A program made the position numbers and the translations under genes. DNA of 64,000 nt, from positions 372,001 to 436,000 of the forward strand of contig NZ_JAYMGV010000001.1 of the NCBI RefSeq assembly GCF_035818475.1, given 5' to 3'. This stretch comes from Cognatitamlana sp035818475 (GTDB lineage: Bacteria > Bacteroidota > Bacteroidia > Flavobacteriales > Flavobacteriaceae). This document shows positions 29,411 to 37,987 of this stretch, in pieces. The stretch's first letter is position 1. Each line of letters starts with the position of its first letter. Below the pieces are notes generated by a model that saw only the letters and a list, made by a program, of their open reading frames with translations, was not told the DNA's origin and searched no databases.

Positions 29411-31102
29411 CTATTGCATTTTTGGCCTGTCCCAATCTTTGGCTTTATAGCCTTTTGGTTTTTTGGGCTTAAAAACGGTAACCTCATCGGAACCTTTTTC
29501 AAACAACTTCCAGGTATCTGTTCTAAAAGGAGATGCCGGTAAACCTTCTTTATTATACAGTAAATTTCTTTCTGAGGGATTCATTGCCCAGGCATATCTT
29601 ACGGCTTTGGGATCTGTTACTTTGTCAGAATAAACCACTACTTTACCGTGGATAATCTCCACGTCTGCCCAATGCCATTTTTTATCTTCTCCAGCGATAG
29701 CAAATGTGTTTAGTTTTCCTTTTTTACCGGTAATTAAACCACTTCCAACACTATTAAATGTTAGTATTATTTTATTTCCTTCTATATTTTGTGAATCAAA
29801 ATAAGGCCCATGAGCTACAATAGGTTTTTTATACACATCATGTAATACGTTAAATGCATGCCTATAACCAATAGGTTTTTTATTTTTAGGATGTAGTTGA
29901 AAAGCATCTCCGGTATCAATAGACACTGCCAAGCCTGTATTTGGTGTTTCTGATATAATTTCTAACATGGCATGCCTTGACACTGCCCAAGGCGCTTCAA
30001 GCCCTTCTACCGGTTGAGTTTGAACCGGGTTCCAACTGGGTAATTGTGTCATGGAAAAATAAAAGTCTTTGTTTACATTTCCATTAGACATTTCATGCCA
30101 TTTTTTTCTATAAAACCCAATCAGCAATTGTAACTGTTCTTTAAAATCTCTGGCTTGCTGTACCGTTTTTGAATTACGTTCTCCCTGATACCAAATAATG
30201 CCTTTAATACCGTAACCCAGTAAAGGATGTACCATGGCATTGTATATATTAGACGGGTATTGATTTCCCAATCTGGCAGGTTTTGTAATCACAGGAAGCA
30301 TCCGCTTTTTTACTTTATTTTTCATGGTATCATTAGCAGCCATTTGCTTTTGATACAAATCCAACTGTTTCTGATAGGTTTTAAATGCTTTTTCTTCAGT
30401 AAATCCAAGCTTTTCTTCCTGTCTCTTACTGGTTTCGTCCAGTTCACTTTTAAGCGAAATACTTCTGTTACTACCACTTTGAACATCCCATGGCATCCAT
30501 CCTTCTATTGGAGTACCTGCATAAGCCTGAACAATAATTCCAACCGGAACTCCCAGTTCTTTTTGTAGTCTTTCTGCAAAATAATAGGATACGGCAGATG
30601 TATTACCGGCAGATTGTGGCCCGGATATACTCCATTTTCCTGAGGGGCAATCGGTTTTAGGTTCATGCCAATTCTGACGATCTGATTTATATATTCTTAG
30701 ATTGGAGTTTTTTGCTTTGGCCATGGTAGCTTCACCTTCAAACGTATTGCGTAATGCCCATCCCATATTAGACTGTCCTAAGCACAGCCAAACTTCACCT
30801 AAAAGCAGATTCTTAAACACAATCTCTTCACTACCGTTAACAGTCAATGCATAAGGCCCACCTGCTGCAATTGTTTTGAGAAACACTTTCCAGTTACCTT
30901 CTTTGTCAGTTTTCACAGAGGCTTTTTCTCCCCAACTCCCTCTGATCTCAATGTTTTGGTCAGGAGTATCCTTTCCCCAAATTGCAACCTTACTCTTTTG
31001 TTGCAAAACCATATGATCTCCAAAAAAAGTTGGTAAGCTTGTTTGGGAAAACAAACAGGAGGAAACAAAGCCTAAAACTATAATACAGGTAAATCTTTTC
31101 AT
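29411..31102 (-). CDS. SASA-type carbohydrate esterase (sialate O-acetylesterase-like)
   Basis: A 563-residue SGNH-fold esterase. The frame is open to 31144, but the ATG at 31102 begins the signal peptide (MKRFTCIIVLGFVSSCLFSQ), so I use it. The catalytic Ser lies in WLCLGQSNMGWAL and the C-terminal Asp/His pair in SIDTGDAFQLHPKNKKPIG. The IKGIIWYQGERNS segment is typical of the sialate 9-O-acetylesterase-like DUF303/SASA family. In PULs such proteins remove acetyl or other acyl groups from hemicellulose or algal glycans. Here it would deacylate a sulfated, acetylated substrate (inferred). It lies between two sulfatase genes on the same strand. Confidence 0.9.
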   Translation of the reverse strand: MKRFTCIIVLGFVSSCLFSQTSLPTFFGDHMVLQQKSKVAIWGKDTPDQNIEIRGSWGEKASVKTDKEGNWKVFLKTIAAGGPYALTVNGSEEIVFKNLLLGEVWLCLGQSNMGWALRNTFEGEATMAKAKNSNLRIYKSDRQNWHEPKTDCPSGKWSISGPQSAGNTSAVSYYFAERLQKELGVPVGIIVQAYAGTPIEGWMPWDVQSGSNRSISLKSELDETSKRQEEKLGFTEEKAFKTYQKQLDLYQKQMAANDTMKNKVKKRMLPVITKPARLGNQYPSNIYNAMVHPLLGYGIKGIIWYQGERNSKTVQQARDFKEQLQLLIGFYRKKWHEMSNGNVNKDFYFSMTQLPSWNPVQTQPVEGLEAPWAVSRHAMLEIISETPNTGLAVSIDTGDAFQLHPKNKKPIGYRHAFNVLHDVYKKPIVAHGPYFDSQNIEGNKIILTFNSVGSGLITGKKGKLNTFAIAGEDKKWHWADVEIIHGKVVVYSDKVTDPKAVRYAWAMNPSERNLLYNKEGLPASPFRTDTWKLFEKGSDEVTVFKPKKPKGYKAKDWDRPKMQ

Positions 31103-31163
31103 ATCTAGTTTTATGATATAAATTGTTGGCTCAGCGCATGGCACTTCCGAATTCAGAAAAAGA

Positions 31164-32807
31164 TCAATGCTTTTTCTCCGGAATCATATTTGGGACTTTT
31201 CTTGTTCTGCCAAGTTTTACATCTTTCCATTCTTCAATTGGTGGTTCTTTGTAAAACTCCATCAACCTTTTAAGCTCTTCTTTCATTTCAGCTATCTGCG
31301 CAGCATAGGCTTCATTGTTAATAAGATTATTGGTCTCATTATGATCCTTATCTAAATCGTAAAATTCCCATTCATCAATATTGTTATAAAAATGAATCAA
31401 TTTATAACGTTCATTTCTTACTCCGTAATGTCTTTTTACCGAATGAAAACCAGGGAACTCATAATAATGGTAATACAATGATTTTCTCCAATCGTCCTCT
31501 TCTTTTTCACCGGCGGTAATTCCTTTTAAGGAAACGCCTTGGATATCTTCAGGAACCGGCAGTCCGGCATATTCTAAAAAGGTTGGAGCTAAATCAATAT
31601 TTTGAACCATTTCTGTAGCGACACTATTGTTTTTTATTTTACCAGGAAACTGCATTAATAACGGCGTTCTAAAAGACTCTTCATACATAAATCGTTTATC
31701 AAACCATCCGTGTTCTCCTACAAAGAAACCTTGATCTGAGGTATACACTATCAAAGTATTATCAGTTAATCCTTCTTTTTCCAGATAATCTAAAACACGA
31801 CCAACACCTTCATCTACAGAAGCTATTGTTGCACAATAATCCTGAACATAACGCTGATATTTCCATTCTGCCATTTCTTTTTCCGTGAAATTTGCAGCAT
31901 TCATATCATCATTGCGCTTTCTATAGGCATTATTCCATGCTGTGCGCTGTGCTTCAGTCATACGTTGAAAATGATTCGGCCACCTGTCATATCTTAAACT
32001 ATCAGACCCTACAGCAACAGTCATTTTTAAATCATGTCCTTCATACATATCTCTGTAGATATTCATCTTTTGTTCTGCCGCGGCTGTTCTGTTTTTATAA
32101 TCATCAAAATAGGTTTCCGGCATAGGGAATTTAGTGTTTTCATACATTTGTGTATGACGCAATGCCGGCATTTGATTTCTATGTGGCGCCTTATGATGAA
32201 TCATCAAAGCAAATGGTTTACTTTTATCGCGTTGCTTATCTAACCAATTAATAGAATAGTCTGTTGTCAAATCAGTGGCATAGCCTTCAACAACTTCAGT
32301 GGTGTCTTTGGTTATAATTTCCGGATTATAGTATTCACCCTGATCATTTAATATTTTCCAAAAATCAAAATCAATACCCTCAGGGGTATGTCCTATATGC
32401 CATTTACCAACAACAGCGGTTTGATAACCGGCCTGTTTTAACATTTTAGGCCATGTAGGTTGGTTCCCGTCAAAGGTTTGCCCGTTATAAGAAAAGCCGT
32501 TTATATGCCCAAACTTACCTGTTAGCATGGCAGCCCTACTGGGACCACATAAAGAATTTGTTACAAATGAATTATCAAAGCGTATTCCTGCATTAGCTAT
32601 CCTGTCTATATTTGGTGTTGGTGCCAATTTAGAAACAGGGTGGCCATAAGCACTTAATGCCTGATAAGCATGATCATCTGCCATGATAAATACAATGTTA
32701 GGGCGTTGCTGTTCCTTTATGTCCTCTTTCTTTTTATCCTGACAACCGGCCATTAAGAAAGTCAAACCAAAGGCTATTAGCAGATTTTTACACACTTGTT
32801 TTTTCAT
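31164..32807 (-). CDS. S1 family sulfatase (DUF4976-type C-terminus), lipoprotein
   Basis: A 547-residue sulfatase. I take the ATG at 32807 (MKKQVCKNLLIAFGLTFLMAGC) because it gives a proper lipoprotein signal with lipobox Cys22; the open frame to 32843 adds a non-signal extension overlapping a hairpin. Metal DD lies in FIMADDHAYQ (about 43-44), the formylglycine motif CGPSR begins at Cys87, and TSDQGFFVGEHGWFDKRF holds the distal metal site. It is a strong paralogue of 6302-7948 over its whole length. It follows the T9SS-tagged gene 32908-34452 after a stem-loop at 32832-32862. Confidence 0.95.
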   Translation of the reverse strand: MKKQVCKNLLIAFGLTFLMAGCQDKKKEDIKEQQRPNIVFIMADDHAYQALSAYGHPVSKLAPTPNIDRIANAGIRFDNSFVTNSLCGPSRAAMLTGKFGHINGFSYNGQTFDGNQPTWPKMLKQAGYQTAVVGKWHIGHTPEGIDFDFWKILNDQGEYYNPEIITKDTTEVVEGYATDLTTDYSINWLDKQRDKSKPFALMIHHKAPHRNQMPALRHTQMYENTKFPMPETYFDDYKNRTAAAEQKMNIYRDMYEGHDLKMTVAVGSDSLRYDRWPNHFQRMTEAQRTAWNNAYRKRNDDMNAANFTEKEMAEWKYQRYVQDYCATIASVDEGVGRVLDYLEKEGLTDNTLIVYTSDQGFFVGEHGWFDKRFMYEESFRTPLLMQFPGKIKNNSVATEMVQNIDLAPTFLEYAGLPVPEDIQGVSLKGITAGEKEEDDWRKSLYYHYYEFPGFHSVKRHYGVRNERYKLIHFYNNIDEWEFYDLDKDHNETNNLINNEAYAAQIAEMKEELKRLMEFYKEPPIEEWKDVKLGRTRKVPNMIPEKKH

Positions 32808-32831
32808 TATAACGTATTTCTTTTGATAATT

Positions 32832-32862
32832 AAAGCCAAGCAAATAGCATCCGCTTGGCTTT
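32832..32862 (-). terminator. Stem-loop between the T9SS-tagged gene and the sulfatase gene
   Basis: A perfect 10-bp inverted repeat, AAAGCCAAGC at 32832-32841 and GCTTGGCTTT at 32853-32862, with an 11-nt loop. The U-tract on the minus strand is short (TTTAATTAT), so it could be a leaky terminator or a 3' mRNA stabiliser lowering expression of the genes that follow. Confidence 0.6.
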
Positions 32863-32907
32863 AATATGTATTATAGGGCTATTAATCTATTATTCTATTC
32901 TGTCTGT

Positions 32908-34452
32908 CTATTGTTTTACAAATTTGAATGTTCCCTCTACATCGTCTACTGTTGCCGTAATGATATAGATGCCTCTGTTTAAGCCGGATACATTGATACC
33001 ATCTGTTTTAGCATTGATTTGTTTGCTTAAAACCTCCTGACCTAACAAGTTATACATTCTAATACTTTGAATTGTTTTAGCTGACTTAAGGTTTAACACC
33101 TCTCTTGCAGGGCTTGGAAAGTAACTGAAGTCAATGCCTGAGTTTTCAAAGTCTTTAATACCAGCGGTACTTGCCAGTTGTAAATCGTCAAAATAAACTA
33201 TTACACCATTTTGGTTTGTTCCTTTATGAAGATAAACTCCAACTCTATCAAAGCTGCTAGGTAAAACCCCTGCAGTACTTATCCAATTTGCACCAGAAAT
33301 ATCTGTGTCTATTTGATAAACATTCCAATCTGTTTCAGTTGCCGCTAAATCAACCCTATATTCAACTCTATTAGCAAAACCGTCTGCATTGTTCCACAAC
33401 CAAACATCAAAAAATGTAGCTGTAGTTCCTTCAACAGCAGCAGCAAACTCTACAACTTCATTTATTGCAAAGGGGCTATCAATTATAAAAATTGTACCAG
33501 CATGGTTATTAGCATCAAGAATTGTCTCAATTTTCAAACTATTGGTACCTGTAGGTGTTGAAGCTCCTTTGGAAGGCGTTGGAACAACAGAAAATTCAAA
33601 TTGCGTTTTAGTCTCTATCCCTTTATGAAAGTTATCGGTATCCTCAAAACCAAACGGCAAGCTAATAACATTTCCAGAGTTATCCGATCCAAAATCAAAC
33701 CCATTACAGTCAAAATCTATACCATCATAATAACTCTCTGTTGCCCCAGGGTTTATAGCTGCATCTGTATCATCACAATCTACACCTAAATAACCAGGCT
33801 CAGAACTAGCATTAGATAAGGTATAGTAATTATCTCCATCTTCATCAACACCAATAAGCACACCACTGGTATGTACAATATCATCAAAACGAATAATAGA
33901 TCCAGTTGCTTTACTTTCTGCGCTTGTAGTTGAGATATAAATTCTATCAAAAGCCAAGTTTTTTGCTTTATCTTTATCAGATACAGTCCCAGTAAAGACA
34001 CCTGCGTTTTCGATATCAAAAGTAGCATTATACCAGGTATTACTTGCAGCATTAGGAATAACCACATCTCCTTGAGCCTTATCCGCAGTACCTCCTATAC
34101 CAACTCTAATACGTAAAGTTTGATTTGCCCCTCCAGAATTTGTAAACAAAACTTTAAAGCTAATTGTTTCGTTAGCGGCACCCCCGGCAAAATTAAACTC
34201 TGTTGCTGGCTGAATTAGCACGGAATGTAGATTTTGTGCGCTACCGTCAACTTCTCTTTCCAATACTTTGTCTGGTGTACCTGTATTAGTTCCATTATCA
34301 TTAACTTTAACCACGTCAGCTACTGAAATAGAAGAATTTGTTGTGGAGATTCCCGTTAACGGATTTAATTCAAAATCATAGGGAAAATCTCCTTGAGCAA
34401 ACCCAATTGCCGTCATCAAAATTGAACTTAATAATAAAGTAATTTTTTTCAT
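32908..34452 (-). CDS. T9SS-exported protein with MopE-like metal-binding motif
   Basis: A 514-residue secreted protein with a signal peptide (about 1-19), two beta-sandwich-like halves resembling carbohydrate-binding modules, and between them (about residues 205-255) an Asp-rich MopE-type putative metal-binding motif (DEDGDNYYTLSN ... GVDCDDTDAAINPGATE ... DGIDFDCNG). The C-terminus is a T9SS type A tail (IDFSYFPSPAREVLNL ... GLNRGIYIITA). No catalytic domain is recognised. First gene of the 34.4-28.0 kb gene run, with a direct-repeat motif upstream at 34682-34700. A surface glycan-binding protein is a reasonable guess. Confidence 0.8.
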   Translation of the reverse strand: MKKITLLLSSILMTAIGFAQGDFPYDFELNPLTGISTTNSSISVADVVKVNDNGTNTGTPDKVLEREVDGSAQNLHSVLIQPATEFNFAGGAANETISFKVLFTNSGGANQTLRIRVGIGGTADKAQGDVVIPNAASNTWYNATFDIENAGVFTGTVSDKDKAKNLAFDRIYISTTSAESKATGSIIRFDDIVHTSGVLIGVDEDGDNYYTLSNASSEPGYLGVDCDDTDAAINPGATESYYDGIDFDCNGFDFGSDNSGNVISLPFGFEDTDNFHKGIETKTQFEFSVVPTPSKGASTPTGTNSLKIETILDANNHAGTIFIIDSPFAINEVVEFAAAVEGTTATFFDVWLWNNADGFANRVEYRVDLAATETDWNVYQIDTDISGANWISTAGVLPSSFDRVGVYLHKGTNQNGVIVYFDDLQLASTAGIKDFENSGIDFSYFPSPAREVLNLKSAKTIQSIRMYNLLGQEVLSKQINAKTDGINVSGLNRGIYIITATVDDVEGTFKFVKQ

Positions 34453-34822
34453 GTCTTAAATATTTTTTAGTTTTAGTAATTTACATATCGTTTTTCCGTG
34501 CACTTTTATAGTCTTAAAAAAACGGAGAGTAGTGAGAAGTAAAACTACTATTAGAAAAACGGTTTTCAAAAAAGGAGCGTTATTTATAAATACATCAACA
34601 GAAAAGAAGACCTGATACACCACTAATAAAGGCGGTTACAGAGGTTTACAGGCCTTAAAATAAATAACAAAAAATGATTTTTGACGTAGTACTGACGTAG
34701 TGATTTTTTAGTTTTGAAGTATCTTTTATCTCAAAAAAGAAGCTAAAAACCCTTAAAAATCACAAAAATACAAGCTCTATTTTGTGAAATTATCAGATTT
34801 TAGCTATATAATCAATCAACTT
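34453..34822. other. 370-bp intergenic region, regulator 3' side to T9SS-tagged gene
   Basis: No coding sequence is apparent. It contains the direct-repeat element at 34682-34700 and AT-rich sequence. I see no convincing terminator for the regulator gene ending at 34823 and no clear TAnnTTTG promoter box. Confidence 0.6.
34682..34700 (-). promoter_or_regulatory. Direct-repeat operator candidate upstream of the T9SS-tagged gene
   Basis: A perfect 8-bp direct repeat TGACGTAG at 34682-34689 and 34693-34700 with 11-bp periodicity, 230-248 bp before the start codon at 34452. The same element occurs before the giant G8 gene and before the orphan SusC. Helical-turn-spaced direct repeats are typical of head-to-tail DNA-binding regulators. 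Confidence 0.65.
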
Positions 34823-37633
34823 CTAACTCTTACTAAACTGCATTAAAAACTTATTAATATTTATGCCTTCATGCTGCTCGTCTAACAGAAATTTCTTTTT
34901 CAATCTGTACCTATGGGTTTCAACACCTCTGACAGAAATATTTAATAATGGTGCTATTTCTTTAGTTGACAGGTTCATTTTTATATAAGCACATAGCTTT
35001 AGATCTTTATGCGTAAGTGCCGGGTATTTGCTACGCAAATCTTCAAAAAACTCTTTATGCACCTGATTAAAATTATACTCAAACAACTGCCACTCATCTT
35101 CATGCTCAATGCTTTTATCTATAAGCTTAATTAAACGGTTAAAAGCATACCGATTATTAAACTTATCCTTATTTATTATGAGCTCTTTCTTTAAAAGCAC
35201 TAGTATTTCATTTTTCTTAACCAGAGCCATAGCCGTATTAGCCAGTTGCTTGCTCTTTAGCTTTATTTCATTGGCCAATGCTGCATTTTTAACTTCACTG
35301 ATAGCCTTAAGGTTTTCCAATTCTTTTTCCTTCAATAAAATGCTTTGTTCCTTCTCCAGGTTTATTTTCATAATACGCTGTTTCCGCTTCAATTTCTGGT
35401 GATTATAGCTATACATAGCCAATACCAATATCATAGCCAAACACACATATAAAACACCTCCAGCTACACCTCTGTACCATGGCGGAGCAACATAATAGCT
35501 CAATATGATCTCTTCAGATTTTTTCCCATTAGCATCTGCTGTTCTTAAGGCCAGTTTATATTTACCTTCCAACAGGTTAGAAAGCTCAATCTTTCCGTCA
35601 TCATTAGCTTTCCATAACGGATCTGAAGATGGTATCAGTCTGTACTCAAAAAAATGGTCTGCTGAATTAGGCGAGGAGATCTCTATAGAAATATTATTGT
35701 CCTTAAAACTTGTTTTAATATCTGCTGTATCTGTATCTATAAACTCATCTTTTAACTTTATATAATCAACAATAGGTTTCTCTAATTTATACTTAACACC
35801 AAAATTAGATTCGTTATAAAGCATAAATCCATCCATCAGGCACAATGCATAAATACTGTCATTAACCTTTGATATGCGTTCAAACCCGGAAACCAGTCGT
35901 TGTTTATAAAAGGTATTAGGGATATAGTATTTTTTGTCTGAAGAGAAGGAGGGTTTAATAAAAATAAGATCGCCTTCCTTAACTGCTAAAAGCTCATCCG
36001 GCTCTTCTGATATTATAAATGAATTTTCTCCTATTTTTTCCGAGAGCATATCAAACGGCACTATTTTATCTTCCAGTGGTTCATATTTTTGCCAGCCTTT
36101 ACCGGTTTGAAAAACAATATTATTCTTTACCTTGAATATTTTTAAGTTATAGGTAGACCAAACGCCCTTGTTCTCATAGTTTTTAGAAGAAATAACCCGT
36201 TCAAGGTTTTCGTCAAATTCTACTTTGAACAGTCCTTTATACGGATGTGCCCCCCAGGCAGTAGTTCTGTCTTCAAAAACCAGATACCTTAATGGCAAAT
36301 TAAAATTAGCGACTCTACTTACATCCCATCCATTGCTACTCTTTTTATATCGAACAAACCCAGAATATGTAGCTTGCAGCATAAAATCGTCTTCTCCTAT
36401 AATAGGCTTTAGCATCCAGCCGCCTTCAAAATCAGAAATTTCTTCTAACTGCTTATCTTTAACTAAAAAGGTGCCATTATTATGGCCACAAAATAAGTTA
36501 TCTTTCACTACTTTAAGATCCCAAACCTGACCTTGTGATCCATTTACAAACTGAATTTCCCTGTTTTCATCTATATAGTACAACCCCGTATTACTACCTA
36601 TAAACAGGGTATTTTTATAGTTTACAATATCATAAACCGCACCTAAATCTCCTCCCACATCATTGAAGATCTCAACTTTAGATTTTAAATCAATTGATGC
36701 CAGGCCATTGTCCAGGCCTAACCACAATTCATTATTCTTGCTAACATTTTGAAAAAGAACTGTATTATTTATCAGCCCGTCATCCTTATTTAAATGAAAT
36801 AATATTTTTCCGGATTTATCCGTTAAATACGCCCCATCTTTAATAGTTCCAAAAACAAGGTCTCCATTAGCCAATCGCAGCAAATTGTTCAGTTCATATT
36901 TTTGAATTACGGAGTTAATTTCAGAGTTCCATGGTTTGGTGTCTTTCCCATCAAAAACAAAACAGCCGTTAAGTCTTGATGATATGAAAAGCCCTGATCC
37001 CTTTAATGGAAGGATATGGTTTACTTTTACTTCGTTTGGAATCTTAATATCACTAACCGGAATAAACTCATTATTGACCAATTTTAAAATTCCTGAACGG
37101 GAAGAAAAAATAAGCAACTCATTATTTACAACATTACAAGACGTAATGGTTCCTATTGTTGGTATGAGTTCTATTTTATTATCCCTGAAAACATATATTT
37201 TAGTGAATGATCTAAAATACAAGGCATCATTATATGAAATTATCTGCCAATACTCCTGATCAAATTTTAACTTATTCTCCTTTTGAGTTAAAGATGTATA
37301 TTTTAATATGCCTTTAGCATCTCTTTCCCAATACCCAAACTCTTCAAAAGACCCTGTGTATATTCTATCTCCATCAACAAAAACCGATCTGACAATGGTT
37401 TTATTGGGCATTGGCCAAAGCTTCCATCGTACGCCATTATACTCAAGTAATCCTTCGTTATTAGCAACATAAACTCTACCTATACTATCAAAAGCAACAC
37501 CCCAATTTTTATTCCCTCCTTCATAATCTGAAATTGAATAATTTTTAAAGTTTGGGGAAAACTGACCTAACACTTTGGTTTGAAAAGAAACAAATATGGC
37601 TATGAAAAAAAAACAAACTTTAAAATAATTCAT
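34823..37633 (-). CDS. Membrane-spanning beta-propeller/Y_Y_Y sensor with LuxR-type HTH
   Basis: A 936-residue one-component transmembrane regulator. A signal or anchor sequence (about 1-23) is followed by a periplasmic beta-propeller-like sensor (about 30-620, repeated short blades such as DSIGRVYVANNEGLLEYNG) and a Y_Y_Y-type beta-sandwich (about 630-715, FFEYRLIPSSDPLW). One transmembrane helix (about 725-747), a cytoplasmic coiled coil rich in Lys/Glu (about 750-820) and a C-terminal LuxR-type helix-turn-helix (about 875-915, MNLSTKEIAPLLNISVRGVETHRYRLKKKF) complete it. There is no histidine kinase or receiver domain. By analogy with hybrid two-component PUL regulators it probably senses a glycan in the periplasm and controls the neighbouring PUL. 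Confidence 0.9.
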   Translation of the reverse strand: MNYFKVCFFFIAIFVSFQTKVLGQFSPNFKNYSISDYEGGNKNWGVAFDSIGRVYVANNEGLLEYNGVRWKLWPMPNKTIVRSVFVDGDRIYTGSFEEFGYWERDAKGILKYTSLTQKENKLKFDQEYWQIISYNDALYFRSFTKIYVFRDNKIELIPTIGTITSCNVVNNELLIFSSRSGILKLVNNEFIPVSDIKIPNEVKVNHILPLKGSGLFISSRLNGCFVFDGKDTKPWNSEINSVIQKYELNNLLRLANGDLVFGTIKDGAYLTDKSGKILFHLNKDDGLINNTVLFQNVSKNNELWLGLDNGLASIDLKSKVEIFNDVGGDLGAVYDIVNYKNTLFIGSNTGLYYIDENREIQFVNGSQGQVWDLKVVKDNLFCGHNNGTFLVKDKQLEEISDFEGGWMLKPIIGEDDFMLQATYSGFVRYKKSSNGWDVSRVANFNLPLRYLVFEDRTTAWGAHPYKGLFKVEFDENLERVISSKNYENKGVWSTYNLKIFKVKNNIVFQTGKGWQKYEPLEDKIVPFDMLSEKIGENSFIISEEPDELLAVKEGDLIFIKPSFSSDKKYYIPNTFYKQRLVSGFERISKVNDSIYALCLMDGFMLYNESNFGVKYKLEKPIVDYIKLKDEFIDTDTADIKTSFKDNNISIEISSPNSADHFFEYRLIPSSDPLWKANDDGKIELSNLLEGKYKLALRTADANGKKSEEIILSYYVAPPWYRGVAGGVLYVCLAMILVLAMYSYNHQKLKRKQRIMKINLEKEQSILLKEKELENLKAISEVKNAALANEIKLKSKQLANTAMALVKKNEILVLLKKELIINKDKFNNRYAFNRLIKLIDKSIEHEDEWQLFEYNFNQVHKEFFEDLRSKYPALTHKDLKLCAYIKMNLSTKEIAPLLNISVRGVETHRYRLKKKFLLDEQHEGININKFLMQFSKS

Positions 37634-37987
37634 ACTCAGTTCACTTATATGTAAGACGCAAGGCGTGTAAGATAGGTTAAAGGGTTTTCAAATATAAAAA
37701 AACTAATTTACATGGCTCTTTCAGGTCTTAGTCCAATTAAAATCTAATAACTAACTTCTATCACGTATTAAAATGCTTCTAGATTACTATGGTTTCGTGT
37801 AGTATCAATAATTAAAACCTTAATTAAACCATTAGGTTTTTATAGCATACTTCCTTAAAGATTCTTTTAACAACCATAGCCAATAGCTTTATTTGATATT
37901 AAAAATCATTCTATAATATCATAAAAAAGAGCATCCTGATAAATCAGGATGCCTTTTTTAGTCTCATTAAAGTCACTCTTTAAATTA
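37634..37987. other. 354-bp region between the giant exoprotein gene and the regulator gene
   Basis: No gene is seen. It holds a strong terminator (37924-37959) and, at 37689-37696, a minus-strand TATATTTG that fits the Bacteroidota -7 box, 56 bp before the regulator start codon. I do not see a matching upstream TTG box at the usual spacing, so the promoter is tentative. Confidence 0.5.
37924..37959. terminator. Rho-independent terminator after the giant exoprotein gene
   Basis: A 10-bp perfect stem, GCATCCTGAT (37931-37940) and ATCAGGATGC (37943-37952), flanked by A-runs on the left and T-runs on the right, so it can work in both directions. It lies 29 bp past the stop codon of the gene ending at 37988. 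Confidence 0.85.
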
